A DNA stretch of 64,000 nt from Rhizobiales bacterium IMCC20636. Lineage in GTDB: Bacteria; Pseudomonadota; Alphaproteobacteria; Rhizobiales; GCA-2746425. Both the position numbers and the translations under genes were made by a program. Under the pieces are notes generated by a model. That model did no database searches. It was not told the origin of the DNA and worked only from the letters and a program-made list of their open reading frames with translations. How positions within the stretch are numbered: position 1 is the first letter of the stretch; the number at the start of each line of letters is the position of its first letter. Positions 8,574 through 17,572 of this stretch are shown in pieces. Location: the NCBI GenBank assembly GCA_016865015.1, contig CP018226.1:4123001-4187000 (forward strand), written 5' to 3'.

Positions 8574-9544
8574 TGGTCCTGAAAGCGGAACTGCACTGCC
8601 ACATTGAAGGCGCTGCCTCCCCTGCCCTGGTGCAACGGAAAGCAGCACAGAACGGGATTTCGATTGAGGGTCTGATTGACAGCGACGGTCATTATATCTG
8701 GCATGATTTTACCAGCTTCCTGAACGCTTATGACAGGGCAGCAGCGGTGTTCATCAGCGAGCAGGATTACAGTGACCTGTCTTACGATTATTTCAGCAGT
8801 GCTGCCGCGCAGGGCATGATCTATGGAGAAATCTTCGCATCACCCGATCATGCAGAACTGGCTGGGCTCAGCTACACCGCTTACATCGGGGCGCTGGCAG
8901 ATGGTATTGAGCGGGCGCGCCGTGAAAGCGGTGTTGAAGGCCGGATCATCGTCACCTGTGTGCGCCATTTCGGACCGGAACGGGCAGAACCCGTGGCTCG
9001 GCTGCTGCACACCCATCCCCACCCCATGGTCACCGGATTTGGCATTGGTGGAGATGAGCGCATGTTCCACCCGGCGGATTTTGCCAAAGCGTTCCAGACG
9101 GCTGCCGATGCCGGAATGGGTCTGACTGCCCATGCCGGAGAATTTGCAGGGCCGGAAAGTGTGCGCGCCGCACTTGATGAGCTGAACGTAAAGCGCATAG
9201 GCCATGGCGTGCGCTCGGTCGAAGACCCGGATCTGCTGCATCGACTGCGGGCGGAGAATATCGTTCTGGAGGTCTGCCCCGGCTCGAATGTCTCGCTGGG
9301 CCTGTGCAGCGGCCGGGACACGCATCCGTTCAAGGCACTTCGAACGGCCGGCGTCCGCATGACACTCAACTCGGATGATCCGCCATTTTTCCGGACCAGT
9401 ATCGGTCTGGAATATGACGAAGCTGCAAAAGCATTTCGGCTTTCCGATGTGGACCTGTTGGCGATCACCCATCAGGCGATTGAAGCGGCTTTTGTGGATG
9501 AATCGACGCGGCAGCGCCTGTTTCAACGTCTGTTTGAAGATTAA
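8570..9544 (+). CDS. Adenosine deaminase family protein
   Basis: A 324-residue amidohydrolase. Zinc ligands appear as HCH (residues 9 and 11) and in AHAGEF, with the GHGVRS motif and the LNSDDPPFF segment carrying the catalytic Asp pair. It therefore probably deaminates adenosine or adenine, but close paralogues include adenine deaminase and aminofutalosine deaminase. The start is taken as ATG 8570, overlapping the dioxygenase stop; ATG 8573 is equally possible. upp follows after 117 bp, which suggests a small salvage group. Confidence 0.85.
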   Translation: MMVLKAELHCHIEGAASPALVQRKAAQNGISIEGLIDSDGHYIWHDFTSFLNAYDRAAAVFISEQDYSDLSYDYFSSAAAQGMIYGEIFASPDHAELAGLSYTAYIGALADGIERARRESGVEGRIIVTCVRHFGPERAEPVARLLHTHPHPMVTGFGIGGDERMFHPADFAKAFQTAADAGMGLTAHAGEFAGPESVRAALDELNVKRIGHGVRSVEDPDLLHRLRAENIVLEVCPGSNVSLGLCSGRDTHPFKALRTAGVRMTLNSDDPPFFRTSIGLEYDEAAKAFRLSDVDLLAITHQAIEAAFVDESTRQRLFQRLFED

Positions 9545-9554
9545 CAGTGTAAAA

Positions 9555-9574
9555 CCTGACGGAATCCTGTCAGG
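9555..9574 (+). terminator. Possible weak terminator after the deaminase gene
   Basis: CCTGAC and GTCAGG form a 6-bp stem with an 8-base loop, followed by CCTGTTGTTT, a poor T tract. It lies 10 bp after the stop at 9544. Attenuation rather than full termination is possible. Confidence 0.35.
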
Positions 9575-9661
9575 CCTGTTGTTTCAGCGGGCCAAAGGGT
9601 TTTTCCGCTCGCTGTGCGCTGCTAAGAATTTTGAAATACGTTTTGTTCAGGGAAGTTTACA

Positions 9662-10324
9662 ATGGTTACCGAGGTTACCGACGCCAATAATCTGCCAGCA
9701 CCGTTTACAATTGTTGATCATCCACTGATCAAGCACAAGCTGACCATCATGCGGGACAAGAAGACATCGACCGCCGGCTTTCGCCGCCTGCTGCGCGAGA
9801 TATCATTGTTGCTGTGCTATGAGGTGACACGCGATCTGACGCTGACCACCAAGCGTATTCAGACGCCGATGCAGGAAATGGATGCGCCCATTCTGGAAGG
9901 CAAGAAGCTGGTCTTCGCGTCCATCCTGCGCGCTGGCAATGGCCTTTTGGAAGGCATGCTGGATCTGGTGCCTGCCGCCCGCGTCGCCCATATCGGTATG
10001 TATCGCGATCATGATACGCTGGAGCCGGTCGAGTATTACTTCAAGGCTCCGGAAAACCTGGGGGACCGACTGGTGATTGTGGTGGACCCGATGCTGGCAA
10101 CGTCCAATTCAGCCACAGCTGCCATTGAAAAACTGAAAGAGCGCGGCGCAAAGCAGATCCGCTTCCTGTGTCTTCTGGCGGCACCGGAAGGCGTCAAGAA
10201 ATTCCGCGAAAGCCATCCCGATGTACCGATTTATACGGCCGCCCTTGATGAGCGGTTGAACGAGAAGGGCTACATCATGCCCGGCCTTGGGGATGCCGGT
10301 GACCGCATGTACGGCACGAAGTAA
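9662..10324 (+). CDS. upp: Uracil phosphoribosyltransferase
   Basis: A 220-residue enzyme converting uracil and PRPP to UMP. Typical segments are [30 protein letters not shown], the PRPP loop [11 protein letters not shown] and the C-terminal [13 protein letters not shown], which contacts uracil. The PRPP loop has SN where the E. coli type has GG; to my knowledge many alphaproteobacterial enzymes already have GN there. The stop overlaps the start of the following SDR gene by one base (TAATG), so the two may be co-transcribed. Confidence 0.96.
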   Translation: MVTEVTDANNLPAPFTIVDHPLIKHKLTIMRDKKTSTAGFRRLLREISLLLCYEVTRDLTLTTKRIQTPMQEMDAPILEGKKLVFASILRAGNGLLEGMLDLVPAARVAHIGMYRDHDTLEPVEYYFKAPENLGDRLVIVVDPMLATSNSATAAIEKLKERGAKQIRFLCLLAAPEGVKKFRESHPDVPIYTAALDERLNEKGYIMPGLGDAGDRMYGTK

Positions 10325-11085
10325 TGAGTTCTGCCCGATTTCCCGATCTTGAGGACAAGGTTGTGCTGGTCACAGGTGGCGGCAGTGGTATTGGCGCGCA
10401 TCTGGTGCGTGGCTTTGCCGAACAGGGCGCCAGGGTTGCGTTCTTCGATATTGCTGATGCGCCCAGTCAGGCACTGGAACAGGAACTGACCGATGCCGGG
10501 CATTCGGTTGCCTTCCTGCATTGTGACCTCACCGATATTCCCGCACTTCAGGCCAGCATTGCAAAAGTGCGCGAACGCTTCGGCCTGATCGGTGTGCTGG
10601 TCAACAATGCAGCTCATGATCAGCGCCATGACATCAAGGATGTCACATCGGACTATTGGGATGAGCGCTTCGCCGTCAATTTGAAGCATCAGTTCTTCTG
10701 CGCGCAGGCAGTGCAGGATGACATGAAGCAACTGGGCGGCGGGTCGATCATCAATATGGGGTCGATCTCCTGGATCATGGGCGCTGGAAACATGCCTTGT
10801 TACACCACGGCAAAATCGGCTGTTGAAGGTCTGACGCGGTCGCTGGCAAGCGTCATGGGCCCGGACAATATTCGCGTGAATACGGTTCTGCCGGGCTGGA
10901 TCATCACCAAGCGGCAGGAAGAATTGTGGCTGGATGATGAGGGTGAAAAATCAATCCTTGAAAACCAGTGCCTGAAACGCAAACTGGTGCCTGATGACAT
11001 GGTTGGTCCGATTTTGTTTCTGTCATCCGATGCGGCTGCAGCCTGCACCAATCAGCGCTTTATTGTGGATGGTGGTTGGGTCTAG
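10324..11085 (+). CDS. SDR family oxidoreductase, aldose 1-dehydrogenase-like
   Basis: A 253-residue short-chain dehydrogenase. It has TGGGSGIG (17-24) for NAD(P), NNAAHD (94-99), and the catalytic Ser149, Tyr160 and Lys164 (YTTAK). Overall it resembles Caulobacter D-xylose 1-dehydrogenase, including the shared MSSA start, the CDL segment, GSISW and the C-terminal VDGGW. It would oxidise an aldose to the lactone. The aldose 1-epimerase just downstream fits that role. Exact sugar specificity is not readable from the sequence. Confidence 0.82.
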   Translation: MSSARFPDLEDKVVLVTGGGSGIGAHLVRGFAEQGARVAFFDIADAPSQALEQELTDAGHSVAFLHCDLTDIPALQASIAKVRERFGLIGVLVNNAAHDQRHDIKDVTSDYWDERFAVNLKHQFFCAQAVQDDMKQLGGGSIINMGSISWIMGAGNMPCYTTAKSAVEGLTRSLASVMGPDNIRVNTVLPGWIITKRQEELWLDDEGEKSILENQCLKRKLVPDDMVGPILFLSSDAAAACTNQRFIVDGGWV

Positions 11086-11195
11086 GCACGTTCGTGTAAC
11101 CGGCCCTGAAACGCCTGACCCGTTTCCTAAGATGATGATCTGCGCTAACACGGACGGCAGACATATCGTCATTGATTCGATTGAAGGTGGGGTTC

Positions 11196-12209
11196 ATGAA
11201 TTTCAAGCGACCGTTTGGCAAATTGGAAGATCGCACCGAGATCAACGAAGTTGAAATCGGCGCAGGCGCATTACGTGCAAAGATACTGACCTGGGGCACT
11301 GTCCTGCGGGATTTGCGACTGGATGGATTTGACCATCCACTGGTACTGGGTTTTGACCGGCTTGAGGATTATACAAATCACTCGCCGTTTTTTGGCGCAA
11401 CTGCGGGGCGCTATGCCAACCGCATCGCCTATGGCCGGTTCCCGCTGGATGGCCGCATGCATCAATTGAGCCAGAATACGGAACCGCATCATTTGCATGG
11501 TGGCCATGCCAGTTTTGGCAAACGACTATGGACCGTGGGCTCGATTGCACCTGATTCCATTCGTCTGACTCTGGTCTCTCCCGATGGCGAGGATGGTTAT
11601 CCCGGCCGGGTGATGGTCAGTTGCACCTACAAGATTGTGCCGCCTGCGTCGCTGCATGTGATTTTTGAAGCAACCACGAATGCGCCAACCTTGATGAATC
11701 TGGCGCATCATTCCTATTTCAATCTGGATGGGTCGCCGGATATTCTAGAGCACTTGCTGCAGATTGAAGCAGATGCCTATACACCGGTCACGCAGGATAT
11801 GATCCCGACCGGAGCCGTGCTGCCGGTAAAGGACACCTTGTTTGATTTCCGCGAGACGCGGCCGGTGCGCACGCTTCATGATGGCCGCCGCATTGCGTTT
11901 GATACAAACTATGTGCTTGCGCTTGCACCACGTCCCCGGCCGGTCCATGCAGCCAGGTTGAGCAGCCCGCGCAATGGATTGTCGATGGATGTTCTGACCA
12001 CAGAGCCCGGCCTGCAATTCTATGACGGGTACAAGCTCAACGTGCCCGTGCCAGGTTTGGACGGACGCACATACGGCGTGAGTGCCGGGCTGTGTCTGGA
12101 GCCACAGCGCTGGCCTGACAGTCCGAACCATCGGCACTTTACGGACTCAACCCTACGGCCAGGCGAAACCTATGTTCAGGAAACCATCTATCGTTTCAAC
12201 ATGTCCTGA
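11196..12209 (+). CDS. Aldose 1-epimerase (galactose mutarotase family)
   Basis: A 337-residue beta-sandwich mutarotase. It shows the substrate and catalytic segments GRYANRI, HHLHGG, the catalytic His in NLAHHSYFNLDG, and the late Glu in GLCLEPQRWPDSPNH. It interconverts alpha and beta anomers of aldoses. ATG 11196 is preferred over upstream TTG 11172 because GGTGGGG lies 6-12 bases ahead of it. The 3' end overlaps the convergent GH116 gene by 22 bp. Together with the SDR it forms a sugar-oxidation pair. Confidence 0.88.
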   Translation: MNFKRPFGKLEDRTEINEVEIGAGALRAKILTWGTVLRDLRLDGFDHPLVLGFDRLEDYTNHSPFFGATAGRYANRIAYGRFPLDGRMHQLSQNTEPHHLHGGHASFGKRLWTVGSIAPDSIRLTLVSPDGEDGYPGRVMVSCTYKIVPPASLHVIFEATTNAPTLMNLAHHSYFNLDGSPDILEHLLQIEADAYTPVTQDMIPTGAVLPVKDTLFDFRETRPVRTLHDGRRIAFDTNYVLALAPRPRPVHAARLSSPRNGLSMDVLTTEPGLQFYDGYKLNVPVPGLDGRTYGVSAGLCLEPQRWPDSPNHRHFTDSTLRPGETYVQETIYRFNMS

Positions 12210-14542
12210 GCCGGGTTAGCCAGTTCCCAGGGTGCTGCATACCAAGCGGCGAGCGGGCGCATGTTCATGGTCGCCCGGAACTTCAATCCGCTTTCCATAT
12301 CTGCCACATCATAAGCGGCGGGTGTGCGGGCAAACATGCCGCGCTGGTAGAGATTGCGGTAAAGCGCCTTGCGGATTTCGTGCCCCTCCTGCTTCAGCCC
12401 CCAGCTTTCCAGTTGCGCGGCGAAGCTGAAGTTGAAGCCGACAATGCTTTCTGAAATCTGGAACGCAATGTGATGATCCGCTTCTACCGCATGTACAGCT
12501 GCTGGCTGCATATTTGCCAGAGTGATAACACCCTCGCCACGTCCGGCTTTTTGAAAGTTTTCGCGGTAGAGTGTTTTCAATGCCAGGACGGCGTGGGTGT
12601 CAGGAACCACAGTTCCAAACCCATAACGCCGCGCCAGAAAAGCGCCGAAGAGCTGCTCTATCAAAAGGCATTGCGAAAACGGGCCGTCCCGGTCCAGTCG
12701 ATAATGCGTGCCCGTCCACAATGCGGTTTCAAAAGCCGCACGCGCTGCGATGGCCTGCTCGTGATAGGCTTTGCCCGCGCCTCTATCTCCAAGCCGATTG
12801 GCTGCTTCCGCCATTGCAAACAGGGCGGCAATCCACAGCCCACCGCAATAGGCGCTGGGGCCTTTCATCGGAATGTTGTCAAAGGTCTGATCCGGAAAGC
12901 CGTCATTTTCGATCAGCCCATCGCCGTCTCTGTCATATTGGTTGAGATGTGCGCAGGCAGCGCGGGCGTGCTCCCAATGATCCCTCAGCCACGGCAAACC
13001 AAAAATCCGCGCATCGCGCACCAGGCCGATCAGGAATTGGGAATTGAGATCTTTCCACTGTGTCGAATCCTGCCAGGCATAGCCATTATTGACGACAAAG
13101 GGGTCTTCGTCCGGACTGCCCTGATCATGGGGCAATGCACCAGCCCGTTTCACAGGGAAGATAGTGTTTGAGCGCATGTGGCGTCGCAACCGGTCATCGT
13201 GCTGCGACACGCTGCAGGCAAAATCATCCATCACCAGACGAGCGGACTGCGGCCAAAGGCGCAGCACGGATTCCGATGCATAAATCCACAAATCAAGAGT
13301 GTTGTAATAGGGATAATCCGGGCATTCGATGATGCCGAAATGGCCTTTATCGGCATCCGTTTCAGCTGTGAAAACCGTCATGCCATCAACCAGCAGATAC
13401 AGCTCGTTCAACATCATGCCGGTGACCTCGGGACGATTTCCAAACTGGGCAGAAATCGTGTCATGCCAGGCATCGATCTGCTGTGACCAATGCTCTGCGC
13501 GCACCAAGGCCTGCTCAACCATCGCAAGTGCGTTGTTGCCGCTTTTGCCCCAAGACTGGGTGTATTTGCGGGCATGGCGACGACCGGACCCGAAGCGAAC
13601 GATCGGCAGATCCCAACTCAGTGCGAAAGTTATGGTTCTGCTTTCACCCGGCGCCAATTCACATTTTGCCGAGACAGCTCCCGCGGGCCGGTTTGTCTCG
13701 ACTTCCTGAAAGCCGGCATCCGCGATCCAGTCGATCGATGGGTCCAGCGTGCCAGTGGCGGAAAAAGAGGGCCAAAAATCGCTGCCATCTGCAGCGGCAT
13801 CAAAGGTTGCGCATTCTGTCAGCACCAGACCGTCATCTCTTGCAACGGATATGGCCATCTGCCCGTCCCCCATATCGGGGGTTTTGGTATTCAGCGAGGC
13901 AGTTTGTCGGTCAAACACAATGCTGTGTGCTGTCTCGTCTGCTACCATTGTGTTGAAGCAACCGGCATGACGCCGATACGGCTTTCCCTTTTCCCGGAAC
14001 GCTCCCACCAGATTGGGGAAATGGAACATCAAGGCTGCCGAAACAGCAGTCTTGGAAGGGTTGTGCAAATGCCATTTGAAGACGGCAACCGGCAGCGTGC
14101 TGGATTCCAGATCGCCCGGAATCAGTGGTGAAAAACTTTCGCAGCGGAACCGGATCGGTCCGGGACATCCGGCATAGTCGTGCCAGGCTTTTGGAAACAG
14201 GGCCGCATACTGGTTGGCCGCTTCTTCCTTGCGCCATGTTGCAGCGGATAGAGAGCCATCTTGCGGGATGGGTTGCAGCATGCAGGAGATCGGGTCTTGC
14301 CCGGCTTGCTGTTGCCACATGGCAAAACCGGCAGATGCTTCATGATGGTGCAGGACCTGTTGCAGGTTCACTGTCCAGCGGGTGAACCGGCCTGATCTGG
14401 ACAACACCATACCGCCGGTTCCAAGGCCGCCGAGTGGCAAGCCGACATCTGAAGTGCCTCCGGTCTGGGTTGAAATTTTTCGTTGCGGTTCAGGACCGGG
14501 CCAGTCCATGGCAGTCCTGAAAGCGGCATCTGAAACACTCAC
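12188..14542 (-). CDS. GH116 family glycosidase (GBA2/beta-glucosidase-like)
   Basis: A 784-residue protein with the two-domain GH116 layout: an N-terminal beta domain starting at GGTSDVGLPLGGLGTGG and a C-terminal (alpha/alpha)6 domain. The likely nucleophile Glu lies in GIIECPDYPYYNTLD, and the acid/base Asp in ENDGFPDQTFD. The family includes bacterial beta-glucosidases and beta-xylosidases and the human glucosylceramidase GBA2. The GTG start at 14542 has AGGAG 6 bases upstream and overlaps the EamA stop (GTGA). No signal peptide is seen, so it acts in the cytoplasm on imported glycosides. Confidence 0.87.
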   Translation of the reverse strand: MSVSDAAFRTAMDWPGPEPQRKISTQTGGTSDVGLPLGGLGTGGMVLSRSGRFTRWTVNLQQVLHHHEASAGFAMWQQQAGQDPISCMLQPIPQDGSLSAATWRKEEAANQYAALFPKAWHDYAGCPGPIRFRCESFSPLIPGDLESSTLPVAVFKWHLHNPSKTAVSAALMFHFPNLVGAFREKGKPYRRHAGCFNTMVADETAHSIVFDRQTASLNTKTPDMGDGQMAISVARDDGLVLTECATFDAAADGSDFWPSFSATGTLDPSIDWIADAGFQEVETNRPAGAVSAKCELAPGESRTITFALSWDLPIVRFGSGRRHARKYTQSWGKSGNNALAMVEQALVRAEHWSQQIDAWHDTISAQFGNRPEVTGMMLNELYLLVDGMTVFTAETDADKGHFGIIECPDYPYYNTLDLWIYASESVLRLWPQSARLVMDDFACSVSQHDDRLRRHMRSNTIFPVKRAGALPHDQGSPDEDPFVVNNGYAWQDSTQWKDLNSQFLIGLVRDARIFGLPWLRDHWEHARAACAHLNQYDRDGDGLIENDGFPDQTFDNIPMKGPSAYCGGLWIAALFAMAEAANRLGDRGAGKAYHEQAIAARAAFETALWTGTHYRLDRDGPFSQCLLIEQLFGAFLARRYGFGTVVPDTHAVLALKTLYRENFQKAGRGEGVITLANMQPAAVHAVEADHHIAFQISESIVGFNFSFAAQLESWGLKQEGHEIRKALYRNLYQRGMFARTPAAYDVADMESGLKFRATMNMRPLAAWYAAPWELANPAQDMLKR

Positions 14543-15465
14543 CGATATCTCCTGCGATACAGGGTATAGACATGCGGCAGCATGACACCAGCGATGATGA
14601 TTGTCATGCCAATCCAATCAAACAGGCGGGGGACATCACCCAGAATGATGATTGCGGCAACGGACCCGAGAACGGGACTCAAGGCCGCATAGATCGATAC
14701 CCAGGCCACCTGTAGATGTCGCAATGCGAAATTGAATATCGCATAATTCAACACCGTCATGGCCAGCACCAGATACGCCATTGCAAAGATTTGAAGGGGC
14801 GTACCCAGCACGATGGCAGACAAGGTGTTGGTCGCCAGTGCCAGACAGAAAACTGCGATCAGAGCACCTGTGACTTGGAGGGTTGCCACCTGAAACCAGG
14901 GCACATCCCCACTGTTCATTCTTCGACCAATGATCTGACTGAAACTGGCGCACATGACGGCTAACAACACCAATGCATTGCCGATCAAATCCCCCTCGCC
15001 TGCCGCTTCCCGACTGAGACTGACGATGAGCAGACCGCCAAACCCGATACAACTGCCAATCGCCAGCGACCAATGGGCGTTTTCCCGCAAGATCAGATAG
15101 CCGAGAGCTGAGGCTATCAGCGGTAACAGTCCCCACATCAGAGCCAAAGAAACACCGTCTGTTCTGGCACCTCCATGGATACTCAATGCCAAAACCGCAC
15201 CCGGCGCCATAATGCCCCACAGCAGGGTTTTCCCGAAACGCCGGTTGAGGGTCGGGAGCTGATGTCGGGCAAGACAGATTGCCCACATAATCAAAGTGGC
15301 TCCGAAAAACTGCCACAGGAGGACAGTTGTCGGTGCGAAATCAACCACCAAAGTTTGCTGCAGCATGAAGCCGCTCGAAAAAATTGCAACTGAGGAAAGC
15401 TGCGCCAGATGCGCAAGCAAAATACATCTTTGGGTCGTGCGTTCGTCCAAAATCAATCCACCCAA
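14539..15465 (-). CDS. DMT superfamily transporter, EamA family
   Basis: A 308-residue integral membrane protein with ten predicted hydrophobic segments in two EamA halves (the second around QVTGALIAVFCLALAT to IIIAGVMLPHVYTLY). Members are exporters or metabolite permeases. The start is uncertain: TTG 15465 or TTG 15450, the latter with GGTGGA upstream. It is the first gene of an operon with the GH116 enzyme, divergent from the TRAP operon. The shared 23-base operator candidate lies directly upstream, so it may be in the same regulon and could export a catabolic end product. Confidence 0.85.
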   Translation of the reverse strand: MGGLILDERTTQRCILLAHLAQLSSVAIFSSGFMLQQTLVVDFAPTTVLLWQFFGATLIMWAICLARHQLPTLNRRFGKTLLWGIMAPGAVLALSIHGGARTDGVSLALMWGLLPLIASALGYLILRENAHWSLAIGSCIGFGGLLIVSLSREAAGEGDLIGNALVLLAVMCASFSQIIGRRMNSGDVPWFQVATLQVTGALIAVFCLALATNTLSAIVLGTPLQIFAMAYLVLAMTVLNYAIFNFALRHLQVAWVSIYAALSPVLGSVAAIIILGDVPRLFDWIGMTIIIAGVMLPHVYTLYRRRYR

Positions 15466-15469
15466 CGTC

Positions 15470-15492
15470 GAGTCTTGTAAAAGACATAAGAC
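15470..15492. promoter_or_regulatory. Shared operator candidate, copy 1 (EamA/TRAP divergent promoter)
   Basis: The 23 bases here are identical to 19368-19390. The core is a 14-bp inverted repeat GTCTTgtaaAAGAC followed by atAAGAC, so three half-sites of the GTCTT/AAGAC type are present. It is followed in both places by (C/T)TG and TTAGG. GntR-type repressors often use such GTCTT arms. No regulator gene is adjacent. Confidence 0.75.
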
Positions 15493-15594
15493 CTGTTAGG
15501 GTCATGGAAGGGAAGAAATAAATTGACCGCAGCGGCGGTATCGTCTTGCATAATGAGGTCCGGTGAGGATCGGTGGGGCGTTGCAGGGGGAAGC

Positions 15595-16149
15595 ATGATG
15601 GCAGCCTTGACTGGCTTTATAGCATTTCTGACGCGAATCAATGACGCAGTCTTCTGGGTTGGCAGACAACTCTCATGGATGGCAATCGGGGTGATGGTTT
15701 TGATCATCCTTGCTCAGGTATTTGCGCGCTATATCCTCAATGATGCCCTGCCATGGTCTGAAGAACTGGCCCGCGTCCTGATGTTGTGGTTGACCGGATT
15801 GATGGCGCCATCGGCCTATCGCTGGGGTGCCTTTGTTGCAATCGACATGTTTCGAGACCTGCTGCCGCGCTGGCCGCGCGCGATTCTGACCCTCTGTCTG
15901 TTTGGCATTTCACTGATCGTGCTGATCGTGCTGACCTATTATGGCTGGAAACACATCAATAGCGGCTGGTTGTTCGGCTCGGCCACTTTGAAAATCAAAC
16001 TGGCCTGGGTTTACATGGCGCTTCCTGTCGGATTCCTGTTGATGATTTCGGCCTGTATCGAGCTGATTGCCAAGGAAATACATGAGGCGCTTGATCCCGA
16101 TGTCAAATATATGTCCGGCGATAACACGCCAGAATTTGTCGCGGAGTAA
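15595..16149 (+). CDS. TRAP transporter small permease subunit (DctQ type)
   Basis: A 184-residue protein with four membrane segments (first about MAIGVMVLIILAQVFARYIL) and the DctQ signature LPWSEELARVLMLWLT. It is the small membrane subunit of a tripartite ATP-independent periplasmic transporter. The start is placed at ATG 15595 with AGGGGG upstream; the open frame extends further but has no support. The large subunit follows after 5 bp and the binding protein after that. Confidence 0.92.
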   Translation: MMAALTGFIAFLTRINDAVFWVGRQLSWMAIGVMVLIILAQVFARYILNDALPWSEELARVLMLWLTGLMAPSAYRWGAFVAIDMFRDLLPRWPRAILTLCLFGISLIVLIVLTYYGWKHINSGWLFGSATLKIKLAWVYMALPVGFLLMISACIELIAKEIHEALDPDVKYMSGDNTPEFVAE

Positions 16150-16154
16150 AGCCC

Positions 16155-17492
16155 ATGCTTGTGTTGTTCCTGCCTCTCTTTCTGGTGCTTTTGATGATCG
16201 GCCTGCCGGTGTTTTTCGGCCTGCTGTTTGCGCCCGGTTTTCTGCTTTGGATGAATGGACAGGAGCGCGATCTGGCGCTGCTCTACCGCAACGTCTTCAA
16301 CGGCATTGACTCCTTTCCATTGATGGCCATTCCGTTCTTCATGCTGGCCGGTGAAATGATGAACCGCGGCGGTATCACCATGCGCCTGGTGGAGTTCAGC
16401 CAGTCGATGATGGGGCATTTCCGGGGCGGCCTTGCCCATGTCAATATTCTGTCCTCCATGTTGTTTGCCGGGCTGTCCGGTTCGGCGGTGGCTGACACCT
16501 CGGCACTGGGGTCGATGCTGATTCCTGCCATGGAAAAACAGGGCTATACGCGCCGTTTTGCGGCTGCCATTACTGCGGCTTCGTCAGTCATTGGGCCAAT
16601 CATCCCACCCTCGGGCATCATGATCATTTACGCCTATGTGATGGGCGAGTCGGTTGCAGCGCTGTTTTTGGCAGGAATAGTTCCGGGCATTCTGGTGGGG
16701 GTCGGCCTGATGGTTGTGACCGGCATGATGGCACAGCGCTACAATTATCCGGTCGCCAGCGAGCGCGCCAATTGGGGGCAACGCTGGCAAGCGCTGGTCA
16801 AGGCGTTTTTCCCGCTGCTGACGCCCGTCATCATTCTTGGCGGCATTCTGGGCGGCGTGATGACACCGACCGAAGCTTCTGCAGTTGCCGCAGCCTATGC
16901 GTTCTTTGTCGGCATGTTCCTGTTGAAGACGATCAGTTTCAAAGACCTTCCTTCAATCCTGACCAAGGCCGCACTCACCTCGTCGGTTGTACTGTTGCTG
17001 GTCGGAGCGGCGATGGCTTTCAAAACCGTGGTCAGCCTGTCCCGCGCCCCTGAAGCACTTGCAGAAATGATCCTGACCCTGTCCAGCGATCCGTTGATGT
17101 TGCTGTTTCTGATCAATATCCTGCTGTTCATCGTCGGCATGTTTCTGGATGCCGGTCCCGCGATCATCATTCTGGGGCCAATCCTTGGACCGATCTTCAT
17201 CAATATGGGCATTGATCCCGTTCACTTTGCGATCATCATGAGCGTCAACCTGACAGTTGGCCTGGCAACACCGCCGATGGGGCTGGTGTTGTTTGTTGCC
17301 TCAAGCGTCTCCGGCGAGAAGGTTGAGGCTATCTCAAGGGCGATCCTGCCATTCCTTGCTGTTGAAGTTGTTGTAATTTTTCTGATCACCTATTTTCCGG
17401 TAATCTCCATGGGCGTGCCATGGCTGACCGGGTTCGTGTCGCCGGATTCCGATCTTTTGGGACCGGTTCTGAGACTGTTTTTCGGCAGCTAG
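16155..17492 (+). CDS. TRAP transporter large permease subunit (DctM type)
   Basis: A 445-residue membrane protein of about 12 segments, the ion-coupled channel subunit of a TRAP transporter. Typical stretches are FPLMAIPFFMLAGEMMNRGG, SGSAVADTSALGSMLIP and the second-repeat counterpart MLFLINILLFIVGMFLDAG. It is directly downstream of the DctQ gene and upstream of the binding protein, in the order Q-M-P. Its substrate is set by the binding protein, probably the monosaccharide or glycoside processed by neighbouring enzymes. Confidence 0.95.
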   Translation: MLVLFLPLFLVLLMIGLPVFFGLLFAPGFLLWMNGQERDLALLYRNVFNGIDSFPLMAIPFFMLAGEMMNRGGITMRLVEFSQSMMGHFRGGLAHVNILSSMLFAGLSGSAVADTSALGSMLIPAMEKQGYTRRFAAAITAASSVIGPIIPPSGIMIIYAYVMGESVAALFLAGIVPGILVGVGLMVVTGMMAQRYNYPVASERANWGQRWQALVKAFFPLLTPVIILGGILGGVMTPTEASAVAAAYAFFVGMFLLKTISFKDLPSILTKAALTSSVVLLLVGAAMAFKTVVSLSRAPEALAEMILTLSSDPLMLLFLINILLFIVGMFLDAGPAIIILGPILGPIFINMGIDPVHFAIIMSVNLTVGLATPPMGLVLFVASSVSGEKVEAISRAILPFLAVEVVVIFLITYFPVISMGVPWLTGFVSPDSDLLGPVLRLFFGS

Positions 17493-17521
17493 TTTGCGGA
17501 ATTCAGAGAATTGACATTCGC

Positions 17522-17550
17522 TTGACACATCTGGGCGAATAAACTGAGAT
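17522..17550 (+). promoter_or_regulatory. Possible sigma-70-type promoter for the DctP gene
   Basis: TTGACA at 17522-17527 is followed after 17 bases by TGAGAT at 17545, in the 80-bp gap before the binding-protein gene. GGGAGGA just before its ATG is a strong ribosome site. A separate promoter would give the usual excess of binding protein over permease. The -10 match is weak. Confidence 0.35.
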
Positions 17551-17572
17551 TCATTGTAAAGGGAGGACTTCC

